A stretch of DNA of 64,000 nucleotides, from contig NZ_CP041243.1 in NCBI RefSeq assembly GCF_006547065.1, positions 1,131,001 to 1,195,000 of the forward strand, read 5' to 3'. The translations under genes and the position numbers were made by a program. The notes below the pieces were generated by a model. That model ran no database searches, had not been told where the DNA came from, and saw only the letters and a list, made by a program, of their open reading frames with translations. Positions 46,104-57,265 of this stretch are shown piece after piece. Each line of letters begins with the position of its first letter. The stretch's first letter is position 1. The DNA comes from Brevundimonas sp. M20 (GTDB lineage Bacteria; Pseudomonadota; Alphaproteobacteria; Caulobacterales; Caulobacteraceae).

Positions 46104-48185
46104 ATGCCCCGCACGCATAAAATCGAAGACTACCGCAACTTCGGCATCATGGCGCACATCGACGCCGGCAAGACGACGACGACCGAGCGGATCCTGTATT
46201 ACACCGGCAAGAGCCACAAGATCGGTGAAGTCCACGACGGCGCCGCCACCATGGACTGGATGGACCAGGAACAGGAACGCGGCATCACCATCACGTCGGC
46301 CGCGACGACCGCGTTCTGGAATGACAAGCGCCTGAACATCATCGACACCCCCGGCCACGTGGACTTCACCATCGAAGTCGAACGTTCGCTGCGCGTCCTG
46401 GACGGCGCCGTGACCGTGCTGGACGGCAACGCCGGCGTTGAGCCGCAGACTGAAACCGTCTGGCGCCAGGCCGACAAATACAACGTTCCGCGCATCGTCT
46501 TCGTCAACAAGATGGACAAGATCGGCGCCGACTTCGACAAGTCGGTCGAGTCGATCCGCGACCGTCTGGGCGCCAAGGCTGTGCCGATCCAATTCCCGAT
46601 CGGCGCCGAGAGCGAGCTGAAGGGTCTGGTCGACCTGGTCCGCATGAAGGCGGTTGTCTGGGACAACGACGGCCTGGGCGCGTCGTATCGCGATGAAGAG
46701 ATCCCGGCTGATCTGGTCGACAAGGCCAACGAAGCCCGCCAGTACCTGATCGACAACGCCGTCGAACTCGACGACGAGGCGATGGAAGCTTACCTCGAAG
46801 GCAACGAGCCGGACGAAGCGACCATCAAGAAGTGCATCCGCAAGGCCGTGCTGACCGGCGCCTTCTACCCGATCCTCTGCGGCTCGGCGTTCAAGAACAA
46901 GGGCGTGCAGCCGCTGCTGGACGCCGTCGTCGACTACCTGCCGTCGCCGGTGGACATCCCGCCGACCCCGGGCATCGACTACAAGACCGAAGAGCCGATC
47001 ACCCGCAAGGCGTCGGACGAAGAGCCCCTGTCGGTTCTGGCCTTCAAGATCATGGACGACCCCTTCGTCGGCTCGATCACCTTCTGCCGCATCTACTCGG
47101 GCAAGATGGAAACGGGCATGGGCCTGCTGAACTCGTCGCGCGACAAGAAGGAGCGCGTCGGCCGCATGCTGCTGATGCACTCGAACAACCGCGAGGACAT
47201 CAAGGAAGCCTACGCCGGCGACATCGTCGCCCTGGCCGGCCTGAAGGAAACCCGCACGGGCGACACCCTGTGCGACCCGATCAAGAACCCGGTCATCCTG
47301 GAGCGCATGGAGTTCCCGGCGCCGGTTATCGAGATCGCAGTCGAGCCCAAGTCGAAGGCTGACCAGGAGAAGCTGGGCGTCGCCCTGGCCAAGCTGGCCT
47401 CGGAAGACCCGTCCTTCACCGTCTCGACCGACCACGAGTCGGGCCAGACGATCCTGAAGGGCATGGGCGAGCTGCACCTGGACATCAAGATCGACATCCT
47501 GAAGCGCACCTACAAGGTCGAAGCCAACATCGGCGCGCCGCAGGTGGCCTACCGTGAATCGATCAGCCGCAAGGCCGAGATCGACTACACCCACAAGAAG
47601 CAGACCGGTGGTACGGGTCAGTTCGCCCGCGTCATGATCACCTTCGAACCGGGCGAGCCGGGTTCGGGCTTCGTGTTCGAGTCGGCCATCGTCGGCGGCG
47701 CCGTGCCGAAGGAATACATCCCTGGCGTCGAGAAGGGCCTGGAATCGGCCAAGGATAACGGCCTGCTCGCCGGCTTCCCGCTGATCGACTTCAAGGCGAC
47801 CCTGACGGACGGCAAGTTCCACGACGTCGACTCCAGCGTGCTGGCGTTCGAAATCGCGGCCCGCGCCGCCTTCAAGGAACTGCGCGAGAAGGGCGGACCC
47901 AAGCTGCTCGAGCCGATCATGGCCGTCGAGGTCGTGACCCCGGAAGAGTATCTGGGCTCGGTCATCGGCGACCTGAACGGCCGTCGCGGCATGATCCAGG
48001 GTCAGGACATGCGCGGTAACGCGACTGTCGTGAACGCCTTCGTGCCGCTGGCCAACATGTTCGGCTATGTGAACACCCTGCGCGGCATGTCGCAGGGCCG
48101 CGCGGCCTTCACCATGCAGTACGATCACTACGAAGCGGTGCCGCAACACGTCGCCGACGAAGTGATCAAGAAGTACAGCGCCTAA
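46104..48185 (+). CDS. fusA: Elongation factor G
   Basis: The 693-residue GTPase moves tRNA and mRNA through the ribosome. G motifs: [12 protein letters not shown] near residue 20, DTPGHVDFT, and NKMDKIGAD. Domain IV shows [14 protein letters not shown] and the end reads [21 protein letters not shown] 46104 is chosen over an in-frame TTG 21 bp upstream. It is third in the str operon. Confidence 0.99.
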   Translation: MPRTHKIEDYRNFGIMAHIDAGKTTTTERILYYTGKSHKIGEVHDGAATMDWMDQEQERGITITSAATTAFWNDKRLNIIDTPGHVDFTIEVERSLRVLDGAVTVLDGNAGVEPQTETVWRQADKYNVPRIVFVNKMDKIGADFDKSVESIRDRLGAKAVPIQFPIGAESELKGLVDLVRMKAVVWDNDGLGASYRDEEIPADLVDKANEARQYLIDNAVELDDEAMEAYLEGNEPDEATIKKCIRKAVLTGAFYPILCGSAFKNKGVQPLLDAVVDYLPSPVDIPPTPGIDYKTEEPITRKASDEEPLSVLAFKIMDDPFVGSITFCRIYSGKMETGMGLLNSSRDKKERVGRMLLMHSNNREDIKEAYAGDIVALAGLKETRTGDTLCDPIKNPVILERMEFPAPVIEIAVEPKSKADQEKLGVALAKLASEDPSFTVSTDHESGQTILKGMGELHLDIKIDILKRTYKVEANIGAPQVAYRESISRKAEIDYTHKKQTGGTGQFARVMITFEPGEPGSGFVFESAIVGGAVPKEYIPGVEKGLESAKDNGLLAGFPLIDFKATLTDGKFHDVDSSVLAFEIAARAAFKELREKGGPKLLEPIMAVEVVTPEEYLGSVIGDLNGRRGMIQGQDMRGNATVVNAFVPLANMFGYVNTLRGMSQGRAAFTMQYDHYEAVPQHVADEVIKKYSA

Positions 48186-48198
48186 GCACCAACCAATC

Positions 48199-48264
48199 CC
48201 GGCAGGCCTTCGGGCCTGCCGGACCCCTGAAAACCCCAAGGACTGAAGCCCCCTTTTTCAGGGG
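48199..48264 (+). promoter_or_regulatory. Tandem hairpins between fusA and tuf
   Basis: Hairpin 1 (48199-48222) is a perfect 10-bp stem CCGGCAGGCC/GGCCTGCCGG with a TTCG tetraloop. Hairpin 2 pairs CCCCTGAAAA (48224-48233) with TTTTCAGGGG (48255-48264) across 21 nt. The tuf ribosome site GGAGAGAAG follows directly. Neither is a terminator; they may stabilise or process the tuf message. Confidence 0.65.
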
Positions 48265-48278
48265 ACGGAGAGAAGAGA

Positions 48279-49469
<1,191 letters not shown>

Positions 49470-49498
49470 TCGACGGTCTGACGATCTGAGTTGAAGAG

Positions 49499-49530
49499 CC
49501 CCGCCGGAGCGATCCGGCGGGGTTTTTCTT
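49499..49530 (+). terminator. Rho-independent terminator after tuf
   Basis: CCCCGCCGG pairs perfectly with CCGGCGGGG around AGCGAT and is followed by TTTTTCTTT. Confidence 0.94.
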
Positions 49531-49547
49531 TGTCCTTGCGGCGTCCC

Positions 49548-49565
49548 TCTCCCCCCAGGGGGAGA
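49548..49565. repeat. CTCCCCC...GGGGGAG palindromic element, copy 3
   Basis: TCTCCCCC-CA-GGGGGAGA, an 8-bp perfect inverted repeat, lies between the tuf terminator and the convergent L,D-transpeptidase gene. Confidence 0.6.
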
Positions 49566-49574
49566 AGGCAGAGG

Positions 49575-50624
49575 CTAGATGAACCGCACCTCGACCCCGG
49601 GTTTAACCGCCGCGGCCAGTTGCCAGGCGTCCCAGTTGGTCAGGCGGACGCAGCCGTGGGAGGCGGTCTTGCCGATCTTGTCGGGCTCGGGCGTGCCGTG
49701 GATGCCGTAGCTGGGCTTGTCCAGGTCGATCCAGACGACGCCGACGGGGTTGTTGGCCCCCGCGGGCACGACGATCCGGCGACCGCCGGGGCCGTAGCTG
49801 AGCTTGGCGGGGTCATAGACATAGTCCGGATTGCGGGCGACGCCGTTGACCCTGACCGTCCCGCTCGGCGTCGGATTGTCGCCGCTGCCGATGGTGGCGG
49901 GATAGTAGGCCAGCAGGCGGCCATCCCCGGCGAAGGCGCGCACCGAGCCCTCGCCCTTGTCGACGATGATGTGGTCCACATCGGCCGGCAGGGGCGCCGC
50001 GCCGATGGCCGGGACGGTGATCTTCTGACCCGCGCGACGGAAGTCCACGCCGGGGTTCAGCGTCTGAAGCAGGTCTTCGGTGATGTGGAAATGCTCGGCG
50101 ATACGCTCGCGCGGGCTGGTGTAGCGGACGCCGTTGGCGGCCTGTTCCGCCAGTTCCCCCGGCGGCGGGCTGAACGGGCCCGCGACGTCAGACGCGGACA
50201 GGGTGTAGGTGGTCATGGCCGGGCGGTCGTCCGCCGATGTCAGCCGATCCATGAGGTCTCCGTCGATGGCGTCGCCCGAAAGCCCGTTCGCCTTTCGATA
50301 GGCCGCAACCGCCTGCCGCAGGTTGGAGCCCGGCACGCCGTCGATGACGCCGGGCGAGAAGCTGGAACGATCAAGCAGAACCTGCAGGCGGATCAGGGCG
50401 GGATCCGGCTTGACCGGCCCGGTCGGCGCCGCGTTCGGCGCGGCGCCGACCGTGGGGGGGGCGACGGGCTCCGTGATCCGGGCTTCGTTGATCTGGTCAG
50501 CCGTGAGGGCGGCGGCCTGTGTCGCGTCCACGGGCGCGCGGGGCTGGTCGGACTGACCGCAGGCGGCGAGGGCCAGGACGGCGGTCGAGGCGACGACCAG
50601 ACGAAGGGACAGGCGGGGGGACAT
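49575..50624 (-). CDS. L,D-transpeptidase (YkuD) lipoprotein
   Basis: From ATG 50624 the protein has 349 residues: lipoprotein signal ([22 protein letters not shown]), a peptidoglycan-binding region (about 85-130, [20 protein letters not shown]), a LysM-like segment ([20 protein letters not shown]) and a C-terminal YkuD domain with [20 protein letters not shown] and catalytic Cys325. It cross-links peptidoglycan stems (3-3 links) or attaches proteins to the wall. The frame is open another 54 codons upstream, but these overlap the SGNH gene region and lack a signal. Convergent with tuf. Confidence 0.9.
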   Translation of the reverse strand: MSPRLSLRLVVASTAVLALAACGQSDQPRAPVDATQAAALTADQINEARITEPVAPPTVGAAPNAAPTGPVKPDPALIRLQVLLDRSSFSPGVIDGVPGSNLRQAVAAYRKANGLSGDAIDGDLMDRLTSADDRPAMTTYTLSASDVAGPFSPPPGELAEQAANGVRYTSPRERIAEHFHITEDLLQTLNPGVDFRRAGQKITVPAIGAAPLPADVDHIIVDKGEGSVRAFAGDGRLLAYYPATIGSGDNPTPSGTVRVNGVARNPDYVYDPAKLSYGPGGRRIVVPAGANNPVGVVWIDLDKPSYGIHGTPEPDKIGKTASHGCVRLTNWDAWQLAAAVKPGVEVRFI

Positions 50625-50733
50625 GCGGGCTCCGGGCCGTTTCAGGTCGGAAACCAACCCGCTGCGGCAGAGCTTGTTCCGGATCGTCGTTCGACGGATC
50701 GCGGACGCACCGGAAGGTCCGCGCTTCTTCTGT

Positions 50734-51522
50734 CTAGCGAAGCCGGGGCGCCAATCCTTCCGCCGTGACCTCGGCCCAGCAGGCATAGCCCGCGTCGTTC
50801 AGGTGCAGGTCGTCCGGGCCGACGCCGCCACGCTCCAGACCGCTCCAGCCGGCCATGGCGTCGAAGCGGTGCAGCACGGCGTACTGACCCCGGCGGCCTT
50901 CCTCGGAGATGCGACGGGCCATGTCGCCCAGCGCCGGGTTGCGGCCCCGGAACGACGCGTTGGTGGTCGTTTCCGGCAGGCGTTGCGGGTCGATCAGCAG
51001 GACATCCACGTCGGCGGCCTGCAGCACCGCCTCGCCGCGATGGAAGTCGGCGAACACGTCATCGACCATCCGGTCGCGCAGCACGTCATTGGTGCCCAGT
51101 TGCCAGATGACCAGATCGACGCGCCCGGCGGCCAGTTCGCGCTCCAGCCGGTCAGCGGTCTCCTTCGCCGTTTCGCCGCCGATGCCGCGGTTGAAGACGG
51201 TGACGTCCACCCCGGGCAGACGGCGTTCAAGCCCCAGTTCCAGCAGGGGCGCGAAGCCGAGCTCGCGACGGCTGGCGCCGATCCCCTCGATGGACGATGA
51301 GCCGACGGCCAGAATACGCAGAGCCCCGGCGCGGACGGCGGCGCGACTGCGGGTCAGGCCCCCGTTGTCCGAAACGAAGCCGGTCTCCAGAGGGCAGACG
51401 GCGATCGGCTGGCCGGTCGTGACTGCGGGGCGCGGCGCAGGCGTCTGGGCCCGGGCCGAGACGGGCAGGGCGGAACCGGCGGTGAGGGCGACGGCGGCGA
51501 GCATATGGACGGTGAACTTCAA
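50734..51522 (-). CDS. SGNH/GDSL-family hydrolase, exported
   Basis: The 262-residue protein has a signal peptide and the four SGNH blocks: GSSSIEG with the nucleophile near Ser76, [18 protein letters not shown], and DLHLND with Asp238 and His240. Such enzymes act as esterases, often removing acetyl groups from sugars. The start is TTG 51522, which overlaps the stop of the small gene before it (TTGA); ATG 51504 would shorten the signal peptide. It may work on the envelope together with the L,D-transpeptidase 109 bp downstream. Confidence 0.85.
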   Translation of the reverse strand: MKFTVHMLAAVALTAGSALPVSARAQTPAPRPAVTTGQPIAVCPLETGFVSDNGGLTRSRAAVRAGALRILAVGSSSIEGIGASRRELGFAPLLELGLERRLPGVDVTVFNRGIGGETAKETADRLERELAAGRVDLVIWQLGTNDVLRDRMVDDVFADFHRGEAVLQAADVDVLLIDPQRLPETTTNASFRGRNPALGDMARRISEEGRRGQYAVLHRFDAMAGWSGLERGGVGPDDLHLNDAGYACWAEVTAEGLAPRLR

Positions 51523-51686
51523 GGATTGGGTTTTCCGGTCGCGGGGTCTGTGGCCGTGTCGCCGGGATTTGAGGAGCCCTCCGAACCCTTGGGCTCGGTC
51601 GCCGGGCGGGGCGGCTGGCCGTCCCTGTCGGGGCGCAGGTTCTCGTTCTCGGTTTCGCGGCTATCGGGGCGGTTCGGATCAGTCAT
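51519..51686 (-). CDS. Small hydrophilic protein, unknown
   Basis: From ATG 51686, with GGAGA upstream, it encodes 55 residues without hydrophobic segments (MTDPNRPDSRETENENLRPD...ending KPNP), rich in Pro, Asp, Glu and Arg and probably disordered. Its stop codon shares bases with the TTG start of the SGNH hydrolase, which suggests translational coupling. No family is recognised. Confidence 0.45.
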   Translation of the reverse strand: MTDPNRPDSRETENENLRPDRDGQPPRPATEPKGSEGSSNPGDTATDPATGKPNP

Positions 51687-51838
51687 GACAGGTCTCCGGG
51701 GATTGGGACAAGCGCAACGTGCGACGTCAGGCCCGGCTCCCCGAACACAAATCATTAAGGATGAACGCTCACCGGGCCGAAACGGGCGGTGTGGCATGGA
51801 GGACGCTGAAACAGGCCTGTTGAGGCGAAGGGCGGCGG

Positions 51839-52984
51839 ATGACCGGGTTCAAGGTCGACATCCTGAAGGCGGACCAACTGGGCGAGGCCGAGTGGGGCGC
51901 GTGGCGCGCCTTTCTGGCGGCGAACCCGGCGCTGAACAGCCCCTATTTCCGGCCCAGCTTCACGCGGGTGGCCGGGCGGATCAGCCCCGACGCGGCGGTG
52001 GCCGTGTTCAGCAAGGGCGGCGAGATCGTCGGCTTCTTCCCGCATCAACGGCGCGGGGCGGCGATCCAGCCGCTGGGGGCGCCGATGAACGACTATCACG
52101 GCGTCATCGCCCGTCCGGGCGAGGGGCCGACCCTGTCGGAGGTGGCGACTCTGCTGGGAGCGTCGCGCCTGAACGTCACCGCCTGGGTCGGGGATACGCC
52201 GCTGGGCGAGGACCGGCGCACGGTGCAGGTCGAGCTGGGCGAGGGCGGCTATGACGGCTGGTACGCCGAGCGGCGCCAGACGTTCGGCAAATTCTTCAAG
52301 GACAAGGAGCGCGCCCGGCGCAGCATGGAGGCCGAGTTGGGGCCGTTGCGGATCGAGCGTGGCCTGCATGATCCCAAGCTGCTGGACTGGCTGCTGAACC
52401 TGAAGCGGGATCAGTACCGGCGCACCAATCGCCATGACATCTTCGCCTGCGGCTGGACGGCCGAGCTGTTGCACGAACTGCTGCAGACTCAGGGCGAAAA
52501 CGGCTTCGGCGCCTCGATGGCCGGGCTGTGGGCGGGCGACCGTCTGACCGCGATCGAATTCTCGCTGCACGCGGGCGACCAGTATCATTTCTGGTTCCCG
52601 GGCTATGAGCCGTCGCTGGCGCGCTGTTCGCCGGGAATCCTGCTGAGCATGGACACCATGCGGTTGGCCGCCAAGCTGGGCTATCGCACCTTCGACTTCG
52701 GGTTCGAGGGCGAGCACTACAAGAAATACTTCTGCAACGGCCACCACATCGTGCGCGAGGCCATGGTGCTGAAGCCCGGCCTCGGCGCGGCCATGAGCCA
52801 GGCGGCTGTGAAGGCGCTGGATCTGGCGGGCGAGGGGCGGGGCGAGAAGTTGCGCGCCAGCGTCCGCCGTCGCTGGGCCGCCATCGAGGCCTGTGAAGTC
52901 ACCCCCGCCAACCGCTTCAGGGGCGCCGTGCAGGCCGCGGGCGCCGCGCTGAACAAGACGCGCTCGAGCAGTGCATCCGCCTGA
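51839..52984 (+). CDS. CelD/BcsL-type GNAT acyltransferase
   Basis: The 381-residue protein has the two-part fold of the CelD or FemAB-like group: an N-terminal half (FRPSFTRVAGRISPDAAVAVF, GEIVGFFPHQRR, QPLGAPMNDYHGVIA) and a C-terminal acyltransferase half (about 230-330: AGLWAGDRLTAIEFSLHAGD, QYHFWFPGYEPSLARCSPGI, TFDFGFEGEHYKKYFCNG). Members transfer acyl groups to polysaccharide or other acceptors. It starts a two-gene operon with the cupin gene 8 bp downstream. Confidence 0.8.
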   Translation: MTGFKVDILKADQLGEAEWGAWRAFLAANPALNSPYFRPSFTRVAGRISPDAAVAVFSKGGEIVGFFPHQRRGAAIQPLGAPMNDYHGVIARPGEGPTLSEVATLLGASRLNVTAWVGDTPLGEDRRTVQVELGEGGYDGWYAERRQTFGKFFKDKERARRSMEAELGPLRIERGLHDPKLLDWLLNLKRDQYRRTNRHDIFACGWTAELLHELLQTQGENGFGASMAGLWAGDRLTAIEFSLHAGDQYHFWFPGYEPSLARCSPGILLSMDTMRLAAKLGYRTFDFGFEGEHYKKYFCNGHHIVREAMVLKPGLGAAMSQAAVKALDLAGEGRGEKLRASVRRRWAAIEACEVTPANRFRGAVQAAGAALNKTRSSSASA

Positions 52985-52992
52985 GGACAGAC

Positions 52993-53913
52993 ATGACCAA
53001 AGAGATGCTTTCGGCCCGCACCCGCTATTCCGGCCCGATCCGTCAGGCCGAGGCCCATCCGCACAGTCTGGTGGAGCAGGGATTCGCCACGGACGAGTCG
53101 CTGGCGGCGATCCTGGACCGCTATCCGGCGGAGTTGTTCGATATCAACCTGTATGACTACGACGACGAGGGGCAGGTCTCCCTGCGCACCGGCGCGCGCG
53201 GTCGCCTGGACGGCGCCGAGCTGCTGGCCGCGATCCAGCAGGGGCGTCTGTGGGTCAATATGCGCGAGGTCGAGACCGGCTGGCCCGAACTTTGGGCCGC
53301 GGCCATGGTCGAGTTCGGCAAGGTGCAGGCGAAATATCCCGGCATGCGCGCCGTGCGGAACGCCGGCCAGTTGATCCTGTCCTCGCCCAAGGCGCGGGTG
53401 CCCTACCATTTCGACCCGGCGGGCGTGGTGCTGTTCCACATGCGCGGTCGCAAGCGGATCTATGTCTATCCGGGCGACGAGGGCCATCTGCCCGAGCGCA
53501 ATATGGAGCAAGTGGTCGCGCGCCAGACGACCGAGGAACTGCCCTATACGCTCGCGTTCGAGCAGGACGCGCAGGTGATGGATCTGGAGCCGGGTCAGGC
53601 GCTGACATGGCCGATCTATGCGCCGCACCGGGTGGAGAATCTGGACCGGTTCTGCGTCAGCCTGTCGATGGACTTCCAGACCTGGCCGTCGCGGTTCCGC
53701 AACGGGGCGCTCTACACCAACGCTGTCTTGCGCAGCCGGGGACGGAGCCCGCGTATGACCGACCGGATGGCGACACCCGAACTGGCGGCCCGCTGGGCGG
53801 CATCGCTGGCGCTGAAGAAGGCGGGTGCGCTGAAGAGTCGGCTCGAGCATTTCGAACGCGATTTCGAGCCGGAAGTCGGCGTGGCCGACGGCGCGGGCTC
53901 GCTCAGAACCTGA
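52993..53913 (+). CDS. Cupin / JmjC-like protein
   Basis: In this 306-residue protein the double-stranded beta-helix lies at about 115-230. Candidate iron ligands are His and Asp in PYHFDPAG and the later histidine in IYAPHRVEN, spaced as in 2-oxoglutarate oxygenases; GRKRIYVYPGDEGHLPERN lies between them. The C-terminal 70 residues are helical and basic. It may hydroxylate a protein or small molecule, or be a non-enzymatic cupin. Coupling with the CelD-type gene upstream suggests the same substrate, which is inference. Confidence 0.7.
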   Translation: MTKEMLSARTRYSGPIRQAEAHPHSLVEQGFATDESLAAILDRYPAELFDINLYDYDDEGQVSLRTGARGRLDGAELLAAIQQGRLWVNMREVETGWPELWAAAMVEFGKVQAKYPGMRAVRNAGQLILSSPKARVPYHFDPAGVVLFHMRGRKRIYVYPGDEGHLPERNMEQVVARQTTEELPYTLAFEQDAQVMDLEPGQALTWPIYAPHRVENLDRFCVSLSMDFQTWPSRFRNGALYTNAVLRSRGRSPRMTDRMATPELAARWAASLALKKAGALKSRLEHFERDFEPEVGVADGAGSLRT

Positions 53914-54056
53914 ACATCCTGAAAGGCCGGCCCTGCCGTTCAGGCGGCGCGGGGCTTTGGACGGGAATTCTTACAACGGGGTCATGACCTCCTATTAAAG
54001 TGACTTCGACGCCCGGCGGACGCACCCTTTCCTCACATCGGACAGGGAGGCCCGTC

Positions 54057-55007
54057 ATGAAATCCGCCACCGCAATCGCCGTATCCGCCGCCGCGCTCGC
54101 CGCCATGGCCAGCCCCGCGTTCGCCGGAGAGCCGAACGTCGAAATCCGCAACGCCGTCGCCCGGGTGTCGGTCATCGTCGAGGACCGCGCGGACATTTCG
54201 GTCGAGGTTCAGCGCGGCCGGTCGCAGCTTCCGGCCATCCAGGTCTCGCGTCACGGCGACGAGGTCCGCATCGACGGCGGACTGGGCGGACGCCGTGGCG
54301 GCCTGTTCAACCGCGGAAACAGCCGCATCCGCGAGTGCCACTCGGGCCGCGTTGACGCTCGGCCGGGCGAGGGCGCCTGGGTTCAGGTGCGAGATCTGGG
54401 CCGGGTGAATCTGGAAGACGCCCCGCAAATCATCATCCGCACGCCCCGCCGGGTAGACATCGCCGCCAACGGCGCGGTCTTCGGCGCCGTCGGTCGCGGC
54501 GCGCGCTCGGTGGAGCTGGCCAACGGCGGCTGCGGTCGCTGGGATGTGGCCAACGTCGACGGCCCGGTCTCGCTGAGCCTGGGCGGTTCTGGCGACATCC
54601 GGGCGGGCAACGCCGGGTCTCTGGAGATCGCCATCGGCGGGTCCGGCTCGGTCGCGGCGGGAACGTCGAACGCGCTGGATATTTCGATCGGCGGGTCCGG
54701 TTCGGTCCGCGCCGGGGCGACGCGCCGGCTTGAGGTCGCCATCGGCGGCTCGGGCGATGTGGGCGTGGCCCGTCTGGACGGAGATATGGACGTCGCCATC
54801 GGCGGTTCGGGCGACGTGGACGTGCGCGGCGGAACGGCTCCGAACGTCGATGTGGCCGTCGCCGGATCAGGAGACGTCAGTTTCCGCGGCGTGGCCGGCA
54901 ATGTGGATGTGACGGTCATGGGCAGCGGCGATGTGAACATCGCGCGGGCCACCGGCTCGGTCAGCCGCCAGGTGGCGGGGGGCGGAGACGTGCATATCGG
55001 ACGCTGA
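54057..55007 (+). CDS. Exported GIN-domain (DUF2807) beta-helix protein
   Basis: ATG 54057 follows GGGAGG; upstream codons of the frame precede the signal peptide (MKSATAIAVSAAALAAMAS...AFA). The 316-residue product has a beta-rich front half and, from about residue 170, repeated short strands with the turn GGSGD or GGSGS (AIGGSGSVAAGTSNALDI, SIGGSGSVRAGATRRLEV, AIGGSGDVGVARLDGDMD, and so on, about seven units of 17-20 residues). This is the DUF2807 putative adhesin head fold. Only one cysteine pair (Cys103, Cys161 by estimate) is seen. It is monocistronic and terminated. Confidence 0.8.
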   Translation: MKSATAIAVSAAALAAMASPAFAGEPNVEIRNAVARVSVIVEDRADISVEVQRGRSQLPAIQVSRHGDEVRIDGGLGGRRGGLFNRGNSRIRECHSGRVDARPGEGAWVQVRDLGRVNLEDAPQIIIRTPRRVDIAANGAVFGAVGRGARSVELANGGCGRWDVANVDGPVSLSLGGSGDIRAGNAGSLEIAIGGSGSVAAGTSNALDISIGGSGSVRAGATRRLEVAIGGSGDVGVARLDGDMDVAIGGSGDVDVRGGTAPNVDVAVAGSGDVSFRGVAGNVDVTVMGSGDVNIARATGSVSRQVAGGGDVHIGR

Positions 55008-55032
55008 CGGTCAGACAGCGAACGGTGACGGG

Positions 55033-55068
55033 AAGAGCCCGGGGATGTGGAACCCCCCGGGCTCTTTT
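55033..55068 (+). terminator. Rho-independent terminator after the GIN-domain gene
   Basis: AAGAGCCCGGGG pairs perfectly with CCCCGGGCTCTT (12 bp) and is followed by TT. Confidence 0.88.
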
Positions 55069-55202
55069 CATGTCCGGTCATGTCCGGCGCCGGGCCAGGT
55101 TTACGCCGGGCGGGGTGTAGTGCTGTCGGAGGGCGGCATCTGAAGCGCTTTGCTCCGGTCCGGACAAGGCGCGCGGTATCCGGGCGCTCGTGCAAACGGC
55201 AT

Positions 55203-55237
55203 GAAGAAGCCCCGGCGGATCGCTCCACCGGGGCTTC
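55203..55237 (-). terminator. Terminator after the outer-membrane protein gene
   Basis: On the minus strand GAAGCCCCGGTGGA pairs with TCCGCCGGGGCTTC (14 bp, one mismatch) and is followed by TTC. The U-run is short, so confidence is moderate. Confidence 0.65.
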
Positions 55238-55267
55238 AACAGCTCAGCCGAAAGGCTGTCGTTCGGC

Positions 55268-56038
55268 TTAGAAGGCGCCGGCGAGGGCGCCCACGCTGGC
55301 GGCGGTGCGGCCGAGATCGGCGCCCAAACGCGAGCGGGTCTGCAGGTCGCCACCGAAGGTGTAGCGCAGGCCGACGGTCAGGGTGTTGATCGACAGATCG
55401 ACGTCTTCCAGCTCGGCGTAACCGTAGTTGGCGGTCAGGCTGAACGGGGTGTCGGCGATCTGGTATTCGCCGCCGGCGTTGATCGACCAGACGTCGATGT
55501 CCGAGCCGCCGCCGTCGACGGTGTGCCAGCCCAGGCCGCCGTTCACGCGCAGGGCCGGGGTGATGAAGTAGGCGACGTCGCCGCCGACGCTCCAGGCGTC
55601 GATGTCGGCGTCGTCGGCGGTTTCATAGGCCACCGAACCCGTCAGGGTCATGTTGTTGATGTAGGCTTGGGCTTCAGCGCCGAAGGCCCACAGGGTGTCG
55701 TCGCCGAACTCGGCGCCGCCGGTGAAGCCGCCGACGCGGAACGTGTCATTGATCATGACGGTGCCGTGGACGGCGCCGTCCACGCTGCTGTTGTCCTGAC
55801 CGGCGACGGCGTTGTTGTTGTACGAGAAGCCGCCGTCCAGCGTGACGGTGAACGGGCCGGTGACCGGGATGGCGGCGGCGACGTCAACCTTGCCGTTCTC
55901 GGCCGTGAAGTCCGAACCGAAGGCGTCGTACTTGACGTTGTTGTAGCCGATGCCGACCGAACCGACGGCGTCCTGGGCGAAGGCCGGGGCGGCGGCGAAG
56001 GCGGCGACGGCGGCGGTGGCGAGGAAGAGCGTTTTCAT
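55268..56038 (-). CDS. Outer-membrane beta-barrel protein, unknown function
   Basis: The 256-residue protein has a clear signal peptide (MKTLFLATAAVAAFAAAPAFA) and alternating amphipathic strands throughout (VGSVGIGYNNVKYDAFG, FTVTLDGGFSYNNNAV, WSVGGDVAYFITPALRVN, NTLTVGLRYTFG). The barrel would have about 8-12 strands. The usual terminal aromatic is missing: after the strand ending LRYTFGG the chain continues with about 28 residues (DLQTRSRLGADLGRTAA...). Pore or structural role is unknown. It has its own terminator. Confidence 0.72.
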   Translation of the reverse strand: MKTLFLATAAVAAFAAAPAFAQDAVGSVGIGYNNVKYDAFGSDFTAENGKVDVAAAIPVTGPFTVTLDGGFSYNNNAVAGQDNSSVDGAVHGTVMINDTFRVGGFTGGAEFGDDTLWAFGAEAQAYINNMTLTGSVAYETADDADIDAWSVGGDVAYFITPALRVNGGLGWHTVDGGGSDIDVWSINAGGEYQIADTPFSLTANYGYAELEDVDLSINTLTVGLRYTFGGDLQTRSRLGADLGRTAASVGALAGAF

Positions 56039-56296
56039 TCTTGTTTTCCTTATTCCGCAGCAAGGGGGAAGGCGCGCTGCGATTTGAGGCGAGCTATCAG
56101 GCGGGCTCCCAGCGTCGCCATTACAAAAGCTTCACAAAACAGCGGCTTACCGACCTTGTGGCTTCTCCGTCACGCATTGTGGCGCCGTTGCGGCAGTGGT
56201 GCGGACAGATAGCGGCGGCGTCTGAAATCAAAGTCAGAAACCGATGGTTCTGTGGCTCGTCGGCCTGACGCAGGGTCGTGGAGGGAGGACGGTCAC

Positions 56297-57265
56297 ATGC
56301 GATGGAATCAGATCGGCTGGGCGTCGGTCGTGGCGGCGGCGGGACTTTTCATCAGTGTGGCGGATGCGCGAGCACAGACGCCGCCGGAGGGCTTCGTCTG
56401 GTACGTGCTGAACGCGCTGAACGGCTTTTATCTCGACGTCGATGATCCGACGAACCGGCCCCCTTTGGTCACCGAAATTCCGGACGGCGTGCTTGAGCCG
56501 GTGGAGGTGAGCGGCGACGACCGGACTGACTGGCTCATCCGTTGGCCCGACTCCACGCAGTTCTGCGGCACCGGCGGTTGTCGCGCCACTTTATATCTAA
56601 GCGGCGAAGACGGCTTCATTCGCGCCTTTGATCGACAGGCCCTTCGCTTCGAAGTGAAGACGGTCGATGGGGAGGTCCGGGTCGAAGCCGCGCTGCACCA
56701 TCTATACTGCGATAGCGGCCGGAATGAATGCCTGCGCGCCTGGGCGTGGGAGCCTGCGGCCGGGCGGCTACAGGAGCGGCCCTCCAGTGACGGGATCAGC
56801 CGCCTGACCATCGTCGCGCCTGTCGACCTGGGCGAAGAGGCGGACGGGTCGCCGATTCTGCCGGACTGGACCCCATCGACGCTCGAGGAGATCCGCTTCC
56901 ACAGCCGGGTCTGGCGTCCGGCGACGACGGAGGAGGGGCCCAGCCTCTGTCAGGCAGAACTGTTCGACACACCGGATGTGAATGGCGATGGGCTGCGCGA
57001 CTGGGTGTTCACCCCCGCCGGCGAATGCGATGGCGAGCCGGAAAGCGGCTTTCAGGTCTGGGTGACCATGGGACCCGGTCCGGGGCCGCAGGGACGCGGA
57101 GGGCCGGTCGCGCTGGCCTATACCGCCCCGCCGGAGCGCTGGGCCGAGTATGAAGTGTCGGAGCGTCCGGCTATGCTTATGGTGGTCGCGCCCTGTGGAG
57201 AGGGAGCGGATTGCGGCGGTATTCCACTGCGCTGGAACGCTTCGACAGGCCGTCTGGTGGAGTAG
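56297..57265 (+). CDS. Secreted protein of unknown function
   Basis: ATG 56297 follows GGGAGG. The 322-residue product begins with a signal peptide (MRWNQIGWASVVAAAGLFISV...ARAQ). It is rich in Trp, Asp and Glu and contains eight cysteines in pairs (CGTGGC; CDSGRNEC; CGEGADC), suggesting disulfides, and the segment TPDVNGDGLRDWVF, a calcium-loop-like DxNxDG motif, with a second DDRTDWLIRW. I know no family for it. It lies on the plus strand just before the S10 operon leader. Confidence 0.65.
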   Translation: MRWNQIGWASVVAAAGLFISVADARAQTPPEGFVWYVLNALNGFYLDVDDPTNRPPLVTEIPDGVLEPVEVSGDDRTDWLIRWPDSTQFCGTGGCRATLYLSGEDGFIRAFDRQALRFEVKTVDGEVRVEAALHHLYCDSGRNECLRAWAWEPAAGRLQERPSSDGISRLTIVAPVDLGEEADGSPILPDWTPSTLEEIRFHSRVWRPATTEEGPSLCQAELFDTPDVNGDGLRDWVFTPAGECDGEPESGFQVWVTMGPGPGPQGRGGPVALAYTAPPERWAEYEVSERPAMLMVVAPCGEGADCGGIPLRWNASTGRLVE

